This document shows, one piece after another, positions 11,965 to 25,265 of a DNA stretch of 64,000 bases (position 1 is its first letter; the number at the start of each line of letters is the position of its first letter). The notes beneath the pieces were generated by a model. The model worked only from the letters and a program-made list of their open reading frames with translations. It made no database searches and was not told the DNA's origin. A program made the position numbers and the translations under genes. The stretch covers positions 274,266-338,265 of the forward strand of contig VZRS01001447.1 of the NCBI GenBank assembly GCA_013398055.1. Direction: 5' to 3'. This DNA is from Ifrita kowaldi. Its lineage: Eukaryota; Chordata; Aves; Passeriformes; Cinclosomatidae.

Positions 11965-14649
11965 CTACAGCTTCAATTGCAGGCTTCTCTGCTTCGTATT
12001 TTCTTACGCCATCACTGGGCAGATCCAACCAGTGCAAACTTAATCAGAACCAGGTGGAGCCTGCTTTTTGCAGCACAAGGGAGCTTCCCCCTGAAGCTAC
12101 ATTGGATAAGAGCAGGATTTGACTGGACCAAAGGAATTAATGCAGTATGAAGAGTGTGTGTCTATCTTATTGATGCCTCTCCTTTCCAGTTATTGCAAAA
12201 AGTACTGGTATTTGAGTGAGTATAAAACACAATCTTGGGAGGTGAATTATGGTAAATTTTATGACAAGTGATTTTAACACGTACCCACACCCTATCGGCT
12301 CCAAAGAAATAAAAGGAAATAGAAAATTACGCACAGTGCACTGTTTAAGCAAGGCAGAGAATGGGAAAGAGAGCTAACTCATTTTGCCTGGTTTTTATGC
12401 TTTTGAGAGTGGCGCAGGTCTGAAAACTTTCCTTCGACCGCAGAAGTTTTTGAATTAACTTTGTTGTTAGGAGAGACTGCAGGAGGAGGTGGAGCAACAA
12501 AGGAAAGAGAAATGCTAACGGAAAAAACACATATAAACAACATACCATATGTAGGACACTCACCATATGCCAGCCTCACTTTTTTCCTCTCTCTCTAATG
12601 TGGTCCAATAATTCCAGTCATCCAGAGGGTTATTCACACTGTCTACTTCAGGCATCTGATTTAGGTCCTTTGAATTGCAGCGGTTCCCCCCTCGCCTACA
12701 GCCCCCCGGCACCTCTGTCTCCCTGCCAGCTATGCAGGGAAGTACAAACACCTAGGTTTAGTTCTTAAAATCCTGCCTAAGTTAGATATCTAAGCTAGCC
12801 TAAAGCTGTTGTATAAATACCACTCTTTCCTATTAAATTTAAAAAGAAAAAAAGAAAAGGAAAAAATTATTGCTATGGAAAAAATTACTTGTTTAAACTA
12901 CAGGGATATAAAAGTGCAGGAAAGTTTACAAATTCAAGGCCAGCTCCTTAGCTGGTACGACTCATATACCAGCATTCAAATAAACAGGCTGACTCCCATT
13001 TGCCCTGGCAAAAGTGCAGCCTTCAAGCTGGTTTTGCAAACCAAGTCAGCCACCTGATTCTGTTGGGCAAAGAACATACGTTTTCATAAAATACAGAAAA
13101 AAAGTTTTACAATGTAAGTCCATTAAAAAAAGAAAAACCCTCAAAGGGAAAAAACCTAAAAAGAAAACGTTGTGTAGGGAATGGCATCTACTGCAGTCTG
13201 CAGAAAGCACTTCTCTTATAAAAGCACAGGAAAAGTGGTGAGAGATCAGCATCAGGCTCAACGATTGTAAATAATATACTTTTCAGAAAAAAATATCTTA
13301 CTGCCCTTCCTAGAGAAAATGTCATTTTATTTATACCCCCCCCCAAACATTCTAAATGCTTTGCTGCCCCATATTAGCTTTACTGTTACTTCTTTTCTAT
13401 CGTGTGGTACTGCAGCAAGCCGAAGTAAGCAAAGCATGTGGATCTCAGCTCAGCACAAAGCTAGACAATTCACAACTGCAGAAAGGCAACTTTGCATAAA
13501 TGTTGTTGACAGACAGTGAAGAGAGAAGAGGAAATTCTGCATCTTTAATGCAAGGTTTTTAATGCTTATATATATCAAACTGTTCTGTATACTCCTGGAA
13601 CCTTTCTGCTAAAATGTCTCTAACTCTAGGGACACATTCTACAAGGCAGTTATGCACCATTTAAATGTGAAAAATGCACACTTTACTTGGAAAAAGATGT
13701 GTGATGTGAAGTGTTTTTAAGAATAATTGAATGATTTTGTGATTCATTAAATGCTTTTTCCTCAGCAAGCAAGTAATGACTTTTCCACTAAGCACCCAAA
13801 AGGTGAAAAGTCAAACTGTTAGAAGGAGTAAAGCGTCCTTAGGAAGAGGATCATTTACAGTGTTTTTTGTTTTATTTCTTATCTCTTTTTTATTCCAAGA
13901 GGAACAGAACAAAGAATGTGGGGGAAAAAAGTGAGTAACTGCATGTGGGAAATTAAAAAGATTGAATGATGAGGACAAAACTATAGGTGGCCGTTGCCTA
14001 TTCTTCAGTTTAAAACAAAACAGAAAAATTGTGACACCTGAGGTTTATTGAATATGGCTTCACATACATATTCCTGCTGAGACCATGGGATCAGTTCTTT
14101 TATGGGAGTGAAAAAAAAGAGCTGCTTTCATATACCCAGTATATCTTTAAGCTAAAGTGTAAATCTTCAGCTTCTTCCCCTTCCTATTTTTTTTTCCTTT
14201 AAAAAAAAACCAAAAATCTAGGGAAACAATACACACCTTGACTCCTGCAAAAAAGATCTCTGGCACAATCACAAGACGCCTGCTTAAGTAATACCCAAAA
14301 GGTAACTCCATGCATTCCACTGGCCAGAAATAATTCACAGCACGATGAATCCACAAGAAAGTCAATAGCATATTATAACACTCTTAGGGGAGCTATAGCT
14401 GTACAGCAATGTGAGACAATGCCTTAGCATGAACTATCACTCTATATATGTGCTGTATACATGAGTATGAATTATATTGCAACATCTGACACGCCATGGC
14501 TTTTGATCTACTGTGACTCATGACCTCTGTCCTATTGTGACCTTTATGCCTAAACCTGTAGGGAATAGTTCAAACAATAGAACATACATGATAGATGACT
14601 CTTAGATAGGATAAAAGTGTATAACGATTATAAACACTCATGGTCAGGG
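11965..14649. other. Unique non-coding DNA
   Basis: No recognised repeat or gene. It contains a C9 run near 13337, A/T homopolymers near 14178-14210, and overlapping short open frames around 12160-12750 and 12810-13260 that match nothing I know. Confidence 0.6.
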
Positions 14650-14808
14650 CAATAGCTAGCCAAAAACTGCCAAAGATTAGGAAGATACTTCCCCTGGGAA
14701 ATGATATTATGAATTTTCCTGCACCTTTCTCTGGGGCATCGGGAGCCAAGGATGCTAGCCTAGATGGACCACTGGTTTGATTAGGTATGGCAGTTGTAAT
14801 ATTTCTGT
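14650..14808 (+). mobile_element. Ancient CR1 LINE 3' UTR fragment
   Basis: The block carries, in order, ATACTTCCCCTGGGAAAT, TTCCTGCACCTTTCTCTGG, CTAGATGGACCACTGGTTTG and GGTATGGCAGTT. This is the order and content of the 3' UTR of old sauropsid CR1 subfamilies (their GGACTAGATGGACCATTGG... TATGGCAGTTCTTATG end). It is truncated at its 5' side, has no coding part, and is diverged by many substitutions. Assignment rests on recalled consensus. Confidence 0.7.
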
Positions 14809-17800
14809 GAACATATGATAGTGTGGAAAAGTAAAGCTTTTATAGTTAATAAAAAATTCTGCATAAGACAAGAAGGACGCTTTGACCAGTGATAAAATCC
14901 TTGTGAGCTTTCAGCTGAAAAACCAGTTGAACTTTGTGTAGATTCTGTTTCCACCCAAATCAATTGTGATTTCCCGCTGATTTCAGTAGGAGCAAAAGAA
15001 GAACTGCAAAGGAGCCCCACATTGTGTCTTGTATGGGGGAGCACTCAGATGCCACAAGCAACTATATTTTATTTTTAATTAAAAAAAAAAAAATCCCTGT
15101 AGATCTGGGGTTTCATAAGATTTTCCAGAAAGCAAGGGTTGCACTTACTTCCTTCTACAGGAGAGAGAATTTGAAGACAGTCTTTTACAGCTCATGTGTA
15201 TCAGCCTCTGCTCTATTTTTTAACAACTCCTATTCGTCTAGTCTGTTCCAGCAGCTTCCAGCTGCAATCTTGGACTCCAAAGACTGGCTTCCTGATCATC
15301 AGCTACCTGGCTCCACAGAGCAGTCCAGGAATCAGGCATTCAAATGCAATTAAATTGCTCTCCAAAAGAAAGCTGGAGAGCAAAAAATAGTGTTGGCATG
15401 CTGCAGAAAAGTAGGAAGACAAAGAATCAACTGACAGCCTATATAGCATGAGATCGGAGTATTTGGCTAAAATGTGGAATTATACTGCATCTTGGAAAAA
15501 AAGCATGGTCAAAAAGAACAGACATGGAATGAAGGTATCGTTAAGACCTTGGCATAAAAAGTTTTCAGCATTTCTCAACATCTGGATATAGACACATTGG
15601 TAAACTTTAATCATAAATTGTATTTTTAATATTGTTGTCATAACTTTAAGACATGAATTTACTTTATTTTTATAGAATATAGAAGTATCACCTGCCTTTA
15701 TCAGGTGTAAATGTGAATTTGTTTAATTAAGCTGATTTTAAACCAAACAGAAAACAGTTTTTTGGATACATTTTGAGTTTTGCTAAAACCACACTTATTT
15801 CAGTACAGCCATCATTGATTAATTTAAGCAAAACAACTCACTGAAACTGTATCCAAGCTCCACAGACCAGGGTTTATGTTTGTTTGATAGAAATTTATTT
15901 AAAAACCAAGGACATTCAGACTGGTAGGGCAAGGTCCTGTCACCCCAGCTGGATTGAACCTCAGCCCTGTGGGAACTCTGCTGCTGCACCACCCTGCCCA
16001 AAGGGATCATTGAAACAGTCTGCAGCTGCCACCTGCCTCTCTGCCTGCTTGCCTGGCTGTAGGTTGGGAGGCACTTCTGGAGCAGTATAAAGAATTTACA
16101 GTGGGGAAAAAACACTGTGGGACAGAAAGATAATGTATTAAACAAGGCCTAGAGATTGGCAAACTGCCCTTTATGGTGGAAAATGCACACATGCACAAGC
16201 TATTAGTCATACCTCCTTCATATAGTGAAATATACGACCCAGCACAACCAAGCCTCAGATGGCACCTGTTATCCACACGTGCCCTCATACGTGGATATTC
16301 CTGATGTGCCATTCTTGATGTGCTGGGGGAGTGGTGTACAATGGAGTTTGAAAGTAAGACACTGCAAATGACAAGCTGGATGGACCGGTTTTGCTGTTGT
16401 CCTCTCCTTATAGCTGCTGTTACAGGCGCTAGATACAAAGCTTGCCAACTTTCTCTGTCTTAAAACTAATTAAAACAGTATTATAGAAGCTAGACAAACT
16501 GCAAATAAAGTTTTATTAATTTTACCCGGAAATATTTCTGTTTCCAGAAGCAGAACTGGATATTATTGTGCTGGCTAAGTAATACAGCAGCATTAGTGGT
16601 AAAAAGATTCAGCATCCTGAACTGAGATTCACCTGTGTAACTTAAACCATTTGTAGCCCAAAGACAAAGTGAAAACTTACACTTGGAGGAAGCAGCTACT
16701 TCCAAGCACAACTCATCTGCCTTATTGCAGATGCCTGCTTTGTGTAAGATTGAGCTCTAGGCTCCTGTGACTCCATCTCCAAACAGCTCTTGGTAGCTGA
16801 AGGAGAGGCCAACTAAGACACCAGTTCTCTCCACTCCATTAGAGGAGTCACCAGAGTCCCCAGGAAGGAAAACACTTCTCTCACTGTTGCACTACAATAA
16901 ACCAAATCTATAAATATGTGGATTGTCATTATGCCCTATTGATAATCTAGCTAAGGGACTGAAGTGTACTATTATCTATACATATATATTTAAAAACCAC
17001 ATGGCTTGTAAAATAATAGGCTGTCAGCAGTACATGCCAATCTATTTAGCATGAATTGAGACAGAGATGCATTATAGAGAGAAAGCTGACACCAGTGGAG
17101 TTTCCATTTCCCCTATGACACTGAGCACGAACCTTGCCTCCAGACCCTTTGTCTTCACACTTCTCTGACACTGTTCCTTTCCTTGTGTTCCTTTTGTCTC
17201 TCTCCTTGTCAAACTCTTGCTCAGACACCTGCATTTTTTTATACATTTCCTACCCAGTGCTTTGGAACAGTGCATTTTTGATCTCACAGATGTATGAACT
17301 GAGGCATTGTATTGAGTTTACAGGAAAAAAAGTCACCACCAAATATATATTCAGAGCAAAATAAAATATCATAATCTGTTTCCTGGAAAGTATCTACTCT
17401 ATGCAAATAGAGATTTTATTTTTCCAAGACAAAGCAAAAAAACTCCCCACACCTGAAAAACACAATTTATTCTATCTGAATCCAAGTACTTTTTTTTTAA
17501 ACGCAAAGCAATGTACGTAGCATTGAAGCAAAATAGCATGTTTTCATGGATATGTAAAAGAAAGCTAAAGAAACAAGGGGTATGATTCATGAAACTGAAG
17601 GTTGACCCACACTCTTACTTTTACACAGAATCAAGGCTGCAATTCATGCCAGGTGAAGTGTGTTCAGTTCCCTTTTCTTCATGTTAATAGGACACAAACC
17701 TGTACTAGCCCATTTCAATGCCTCCTCTTAAAAATTCTTTTGTAGTGATGAACAAGGCAGATAAACTGATACCAAATACCCAGAAATAAGAGATCTGTGG

Positions 17801-18550
17801 AAGGGCAGGTCAATATGTTGGTTCTGTAGAAAATTAGTAAAAGCTAAAATAAACAGTAAAATAAACTGAAATGATAGAGGGGATTCCTTAAATATAAGGA
17901 TTTTTCACTAAACCTCTTAAGAAAACCTAAACAGCTTGTGATAAGAAACAAAGTCTTCAGATCTTAATTAGTTGAAGAGACAAGACAGAATTAAATGGCT
18001 AATTATACAACTGAAAGGAGGTCCCAGTACAAAACAGTATAATAAATGCCTATGAAATGATGTGTAGTGTGATAATGGTAAATAAGGAATGACATTTTCT
18101 CCTCCAGTTTAGGAAATAACTGAGAGAATCAAATAAAGGGAGTAAGTACCAGCTTCCAAATGATCTGAGAGTGGTAGCTCTTCATACAAATGGAACAACA
18201 GAAGCTGTTGGATGCTAGAAGTTTGCCAAGGTTACCAGCTAAACTCATGTTTATAACCAGTGACTATTAAATATGAGACAACACTGTGAATGAAAGAGTT
18301 CCTGAACCACACCACTGGAGTCCCAGCAGTTTGCTTGAAATACCAAATGGGTTAATTTGGTGGTTTTTTCTTCCGTTCTTCTTGAAATTCTGTCTCTTGC
18401 TGTCTATTTGCAGTGGTGTGTTACTGACCTGCAGAATTTCTGCTAGGATCCAGTACTATTTCTCTCAGGGCAGAAATGGTACTGGGTGTCTCTCAGGCAG
18501 AGTTAAGTAGTTAGTCCAGGTACATCACAGATGAACACTGATATGGTAGA
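14809..18550. other. Unique non-coding DNA
   Basis: No recognised repeat or gene. Open frames of 108-143 codons at 15024-15353 (+), 15819-16145 (-) and 16007-16438 (-) overlap one another in different frames or show no domain, and I do not call them genes. An A13 run lies near 15080. Confidence 0.55.
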
Positions 18551-18692
18551 GTAGGTTTTAGCTCAATTCATAAGAGTGTGGTGCTTATAAATCCAGGGTT
18601 GTAAATTCAATCCCTGTATGGGCCATTCACTGAAGAGTTGGACTTGATGATCCTTGTGGGTCCCTGCCAACTCAGAATATTCTGTGATCTGT
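18551..18692 (+). mobile_element. tRNA-Ile-derived SINE with CR1 tail (TguSINE1-like)
   Basis: The first 75 bases or so (18551-18627) follow a tRNA-Ile gene: TTAGCTCAATTC in place of the A box, GTGGTGCTTATAAATCC where the anticodon arm GTGGTGCTAATAACGCC is expected, AAATTCAATCCC as a decayed B box, and the acceptor 3' strand TATGGGCCA. The next 57 bases (18636-18691) are a CR1 3' end: GAGTTGGACTTGATGATCC, GTGGGTCCCTGCCAACTC, then ATTCTGTGATC. The same tail is present in the CR1 copy at 47745-48704 of this window (48645-48700). Such chimeras are known from passerines as CR1-mobilised SINEs (TguSINE1 and relatives). The internal Pol III boxes are degraded, the anticodon position reads TAT rather than AAT, and no target duplication is obvious, so the copy is old and not a functional tRNA gene. 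Confidence 0.85.
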
Positions 18693-21600
18693 ATCATTTG
18701 TATGGCTGCTTTAAATCCAGAAGGAATGTGAGCTGATTTCCATAATGCTGCACCCCCAGAGCTACTCTGACCCAACTCAGATGGCTCAAAGGCATATTTC
18801 TTACTCTGGATGATACCCATAAACTACAAAGAAGGGTATACGTACTGAGTCTAGTCCACACTGAGTATAGCTGCCATTGCAGTGGAGAGAGCGGGGCTGT
18901 AAGACTGAAGGCCTTGAAAGGCACAACTTCCATATACTGACACTGCACAGAGCAAGCAATACCACTGGGGTATTGGGTAGGGGCTGGTGCTGTAACCCAG
19001 AGTAGGGACTGCCCCCAGCAGTACAGGACACTGGGAAAAGCACCAGTTTCCCAAGAGGAATCTCAGTGTCAGGCTTTATTTCCATGACTCAGAGCTGGTC
19101 AAGATGGGTTTAGGCTGCTTTCACAGCTATCCTGTCAATCTTGGTCATGATTCCCAATATTCATTTATGTATTTGTGAATACTTATGAATATTTCAGACC
19201 TTTTGATGTGAGATTACAGGAAGTTGGTGATTTAGACTTCTCATTTTTCCTGGTCTCATTTACCTTTGAATGCTGATAGTCCAAAAGCAGTTACAATACT
19301 TTCGAAGTGATTTTATATGTGGGAGAAAGGGATAAACTCTTTTCACATAGGTATTTCTAAGAGCAGTTGTGACAGCGTTTTATTTTTAAAAAAAAACAAA
19401 AACTTTTAAAAAGCAGTTCTGCTCGTCTGACCAGCATAGCTGATTCTAAGCTCAAATGTGGGCAAATAGCAGAGTGCCACAAGCACTACATTTTATGCCA
19501 TGTAAATTGTTCCCAAAATGGAGGAAGTGGAAGTGATGAATTAAGTGAGAAGCTTTTGTTATGATTCTTTTAGGTTTTAAGGGTAAAAAATTGAGAATGG
19601 ATCTCCTTAGAGAGGAAGGAGAGAGAATGGCACATCTAAAGGATGCAATCTATCATCCTAAACATTGGTAAGTGACATTTCCTTCAGCAGCTGACAGCCA
19701 AATATGTCTAGGTTTTTCAGCTTGTGCTGGTAGAAGAAAGAAGGAGTCTTATGCCCTCATTTTTTAAAAGAATATCCACAATTCAGGGAGCATAATCTGG
19801 TCCACAAGTTACTGGTAGAGTTGTACTAGCATGCTTAGCTACATAGCATTTTCCTGTGTGGATATTTTGAGAGAAAAGTATTTTTTGTTTGTTTTTTTCA
19901 TATATGTTTTTTATAGTTTTATTTTAGAAGCCTGTGATGTGTTAGAAAACATCATTTGCAAAGAGGGACTGCAGCCCTTCCGGTAAATTCAACAAACTGG
20001 TATATGCTGAAAGCAACCCCTGAATGATTTACCTTTTTCACAAAGAGAGGTGAAGAGATGGAGAGGGGTGGGAAAACAACAGATTTTTTAAATTATATTA
20101 ACACTCACGACCTGCAAAAGCATTTGCAGAGAGTTACCCAAATCTCCTGTGGGCATTTCAGCACAAGTCCAATACAGAAATATACCAGAAAGGAATGACT
20201 AGTTGATTGGGCTACAGGCCAATCTCAGCTACAACTGTATGGTATCATAAAACACCTTGGCCCCTTCCACAAGAAGAAATAATCAAGTCTCCATGATACT
20301 GTATTCCTGAGGAATGTGGTTTTTCCAGATAAATTTCATTTTCTGAGTCACTGTTAATTTTCTTCAGGCCTACATACAGTTCACATTCCTGTTAAGGCAA
20401 CACCTTAAGAAACTGTTGAGATGGTCAGAAAGAAATAGGAAAAGAATGCTAACAGCAATTACTTCCTCTAAAAGACACCCGCAGTTGCTTGAGTGTTTTA
20501 AAAATATGACAGGTTAGATTCAGCCAGGAGGCTCAGGGAGCCAACCAACACTCTCCTTGGTTTCCTCTCCAGAGCAGAGCCAGGAGATCCCCAGACATGT
20601 CCCGCCAGCAGCTCACACCACTGCCTCACTGTCCTCTTCAAGACTGTCCAACTGGGAATGAATATAGTGTCTTGTTACTAAAGTTATTGCTTCAAGACTC
20701 ACCACTATTGACAAGTCAGTAAAACTCCCGCCCCATGACTTATTCTAAAAACACAGATTTATAAAAAGAAAACCCAAACAACTATATATTGATATATAAA
20801 GTTGTTCCAGAAATTATTTTAATTAAGAGATTAAGAATGGGCACAATATTATCTTCCATATATTATTAGAATGCACACCAGTAGTTCAGTGCTTACAAAG
20901 ATTTACATTTGTGTTGGAATAATATTCATGAACTGGGAATTTAAAATACCACTCAAACGTGCCTTCACACAGTTGGCCAAATAAAGCAAAGTTGTTCAAC
21001 AAGGGACTTCTGTGCTAGAGACCTTGAAAATAATGGCTTAACAGTATGCTAACTTGTTGAAAAGAATCTCATCAGAGGTCTGTCCAGCTATGACATGTTA
21101 TGGATTTACTTTGGACTGAACCAATGGGCTGAGGTATGCCACTGAGATGAAGGAATACAACTTGAAAGATATATATGTCTGTTTTAAGTAGGAATGTTCA
21201 TTCATTAGCTCACTGCTTCATTCACTAAGCCGTGTGCAAACTGCTGCACCAAAGAGTGATTCAATACAGATGCCTTTAATGCACCACACAGCAGGAACAA
21301 GCAAGATACTTGCCATCGTGACTCTCCTGGTGAGACAAGGAAGCAATTTCTTCGTGGTTGCACTGGGAGCAACACAGTGAAATGGAAGAATACCGTCTAC
21401 ACTGGGAAAGGTAATCTTTAACCAAATGTAATCTGTACATCAATATGCTCACAGACCTCCCTCAAGTCTTCAACGTTTTGAGTTTATTTTGGGGGAGCAA
21501 GGGATAGAAGAGGTGAGTAGTTTTGAGGTGCAGACTGAGCAGAACTGTCCAGAACAGCAGCTCCAGGGGCCACTGAAATAATATACAAGCTTTCACAGTG

Positions 21601-24600
21601 CAAAATATGCTAAAGTGGGTCATACAGTTTATTTCCAGATGTTCTCACCCCCAGTATTTTCTAATAATATAGACGAAATCCATAAAGATTTCCTGTATGA
21701 GGCTAAAACAGTGCAAAAATGAGCAAAACCTGTGCAGAATAATTTATAAGAATGTAAAAACAGAGCAAGTAAATAAACAAAATCACATAGCCCTTGTATT
21801 TAGACCTGAAATTAGCAAATTTTCACTCTTAATAAAATCATTTATCAAAGCTCACAGAAAGCCTTTTTTTCCACCTGGAAAGTTTCCAAGCTCAAAAAAT
21901 ATTCTAACTAGTAGAGAAAATTTAACAAATACCAAACACCAGCAGAAGAAGCATAAGAGGAAACAGAGAAAAGACCAAGCAATATAAATGGTAAAAGCTT
22001 TCAGGTAAAGTATTGTGAAATGGCTGCCTACTTGAAGAAGCCTTCAATTTTAATGCTATGTTATCGTTGAAGTCATAAAGTGTCTGTAACAAAGATTGTC
22101 AAGCAGTCATTTTTGTAATCAGTCCAAGAAGCACATATGTGTTTCAATAAGTGGGCTTGAAATATAAACAGGGGCGTTTTCCCAAAATGAAGCGGAGCAT
22201 AAAACCATATACGGTTTTGGTCACTAGAGAGAAGCCTGCCAGTTTCAGTAGAGATGAAGACAATGCATTAGATAACATTATATACAGATTTGAGCCAACA
22301 TAGTTGCATTTTGGCCCCTATGTATGGAGCACAAAATATAATGCGTATTTGAATCTATGGGCCTTCCCAAAGATTGCTAGATGACACTTGAGGATTTATG
22401 TTTCTTAAATGAATACATGTGCCATTGCTGCTGTAAGGCACCTTCGCATCACAGACCTAAACGCTTTCTCTTTGGGAAAAACCAAACCAAACCAACAAAA
22501 CCTGAAATCCACCAACCAACCAAAACAAGAAAAACAAACCTCAAAGTCTTAATACCTGTAGTCTTTCCTTGCTGTATTGTAGCTGTTAATATACCCATTT
22601 AACAATGGAATAGACTGAAGTGCCTGTGGAGAACCTGTGTTAAGAAGGACAGGAGACCATAAACACATATGTGATACATTTGTGTAAGTTTTTTTCTGTC
22701 AGAGTCATCTGCACTCCAGCTCTTCTTAGAATAGTTGAAGAGAAACTCTCTGTGCCTCCTTGGTGCATTCAACCATATATAAAATTCAGTAGTTTTTTGC
22801 AGTGGTCACTGTGTTTGATTTACTTACTTTAAACTTAATTCAAACTCATCAATAGAAATTACAAAGCAAATTAGACAGTACTGTACTTTGCAAAAATTAC
22901 TTGACTTTTACAGAGTAAGGAAGTTAAAGGCAGGCTTAGTATCAGAAATAAGGTCTTTTATTTGTTAGCAATGCATTAAAAACAGTGATACTTTCTTCTG
23001 TTATTTAACATTATTTTCCTGTTCCATTGTATTTTTTATTGTGATGCTGGTATTTATAGTGTTTTCTTTTTCACCACCATGTATAGCCTAGTTACTTTTT
23101 CCTGGCTGATTTCATACCTATGAGATACATTTTAGTCTTCTAACTTGACCTGCTATACAAACTATAGACCAAGACACAGCAATTTCTGCATCAGCCATAC
23201 AATCTGTTCCACACTGGGTGTCTTTCTGGGAGATACGTTACAGCTTGGTTAAAGAACTGCAACAGATGGAAAATTCAGCACATTGCTATGTAAGAATTTG
23301 TTCCAAACTTTAGTTACTATCACTTGATATTTGTGTTCTGTTTCCAGCTCATAATTGTCAAAATTAAATTTCCAGTAGTTCCATCTGTATCATTAATTGG
23401 ATTATGATCAAGTTACAACAATAAGCAAAAAATTAAAAATTAATTTAAAATATCTTCTTAGACATTATTTTTAACAGAACTGGTCAAGAACATCATTTCC
23501 ATGAACGGCCTCACAGACTATGACTAAGTCTCCTCCTAGCCTGGAGTAAACTGGGCTTCTTTAGTGTCTCAGGATGAAGCACATTTCCCAGACCTCATTG
23601 CTTTTTTGCAGTTTTCTTCTGCGCCCCTTCCGGTTTGTAAAGGTCCTTGACAAAGCATAAATGCTAGAACTGGACAGACTATTCCAGGAATGTTCTCACT
23701 AATGACATACACAGATGGAGTATCACCATCTCCATCCGTATTCCATTGGTTAGACACGAAAGGATTGCATCTTACATTTTAATCATAGCTTTTTTCTTGA
23801 AGCTTACCTTCAAATTATTATTTAAGTCAGTTCTGGAGGACTCCATTTCCCAATAATAGTTGCTATGTACATTCTTTTTCCTTTGGCCTCAGTTTTGACC
23901 GCACAAAAATATTGTGTTTTAATGAATTTATTGTAATGATCACTCCAGATTAGCTCATTCTTCTTTCATCATCATTAATTGTTCACCAAATTATTTTGTC
24001 ACTTGAAAGTTTTCCTATGGATAATCTCACATGTTCCAGACTTTGCTAAAGATACTGCATGGCATTGGACAAAGAACAGATCTTCACAGGACCACACTAG
24101 AAATATTTTCCCTCCATGTCTATACCTCATCTATACTTATTTCTGTACTATCTCCAATTTATTCAGTGTTTTGTATTATTTTTAACAGAGTTTTAATTTA
24201 AAATTTTGGCATTAATTAAGTTTTCTGCAGTTTCCCCAACATTCTGTGATTAAAAAATATTAGTACACTGAAACAAACTACCTTAGCTTGCATCAAATCT
24301 ATTGTATGATCCTGCCCATTTGAAAAAAAAAAATTGTTCAGCATTATTTCTAGCTACTGATGGGATATAAAATACTTTTCATTAGCTTTAAGATTGAAAT
24401 AGATCTTCCTGCCTTTTCTGACAAAACAGATATGGATGAGCACATCTACCTTCTGCACATTGTGAACCATGTTTTTACTATCCTTAATGAGAACAGGATT
24501 TTACTAAGATCTCACTTTTTCTTTATATACTTAATGTATTGTTTCTTATTTCCCTCCACCCTCTACAGAGTTTTTCACAGATATTTTCAGCTTCCTGTAT

Positions 24601-25174
24601 CAATTGTCCATATTTCCCTAGAGTCAGTTTTAAATTCACTGCTATTACTCCTGTTTTTAGTTGTGTGAGTTTTTATTTCTGCCTTCATTTTTTCCTCAAC
24701 CAATAGAGTATTTTTAGGCTAAAGATGTCTGTTAAGAATTGCTAAGTAGTGTGTCTTTTCACACTGAATTTATCAAATCTGAATTCTATTTCATATTTTC
24801 ATGTTTAAATGTTTCCTGACACATAATTTTGCTCATAGTTTTTCACAGTCTTGGGAAAATGGTTTTCTAAAAGGCAAAATATATACATTACTAGTAAAGT
24901 ACTGCCAAGGCAGATATTGGCAAAGTACACGGATGTTTCTGATGGGAAAAAAATAACACTCTTGCTCTTCCTTTCCACAAATACACATCATAATAAAGTT
25001 AATTCCAGAAATACTCTGGGTTCTTGGGGTTTCTTTTACTCACCAAATTAAATTGGTAATGTTTGGTTTGATTTTCAAACATTTAGCAGTTTAATTCATT
25101 TCTAGCACACATTTATCTGAAGGAAAGCTATGGAGTGCTTTAGGAGTTAACCATAAACTCTAAATCTTTTAGCC
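18693..25174. other. Unique AT-rich non-coding DNA
   Basis: No recognised repeat or gene. The block at 18700-19085 is GC-richer and holds overlapping minus-strand frames up to 94 codons with no recognisable domain. An open stretch at 19574-19667 flanked by good splice signals is discussed as a finding. The remaining open frames (21697-21987; 24360-24668) are AT-driven. Region 21240-21430 is less AT-rich but unclassified. Confidence 0.6.
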
Positions 25175-25265
25175 TGCTCTAACTCATGTACTCTAAGATC
25201 TGTGAAAAGTGCCTTAGTCTCTCGGTGCCTCAATTGCCCATCCGGAAAACTGAAATAACAGTTTT
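25175..25265 (+). repeat. MIR-like CORE-SINE relic
   Basis: GCTCTAACTCATGTACT is followed by TGCCTTAGTCTCTCGGTGCC, TCAATTGCCCATC and GGAAAACTGAAATAAC. In order this matches the conserved centre of MIR (CTCTGCCACTTACTAG ... CACTTAACCTCTCTGTGCC TCAGTTTCCTCATC TGTAAAATGGGGATAAT). The copy is short and heavily diverged, as expected of a pre-avian SINE. Confidence 0.6.

Noticed and set aside
16007..16438. 143-codon minus frame
   Set aside because: No domain, no repeat match, and it overlaps another open frame on the same strand (15819-16145). Not better than chance.
18561..18627. A functional tRNA-Ile gene
   Set aside because: The A and B boxes and the anticodon arm carry several changes, and the CR1 tail follows directly, so it is a SINE head.
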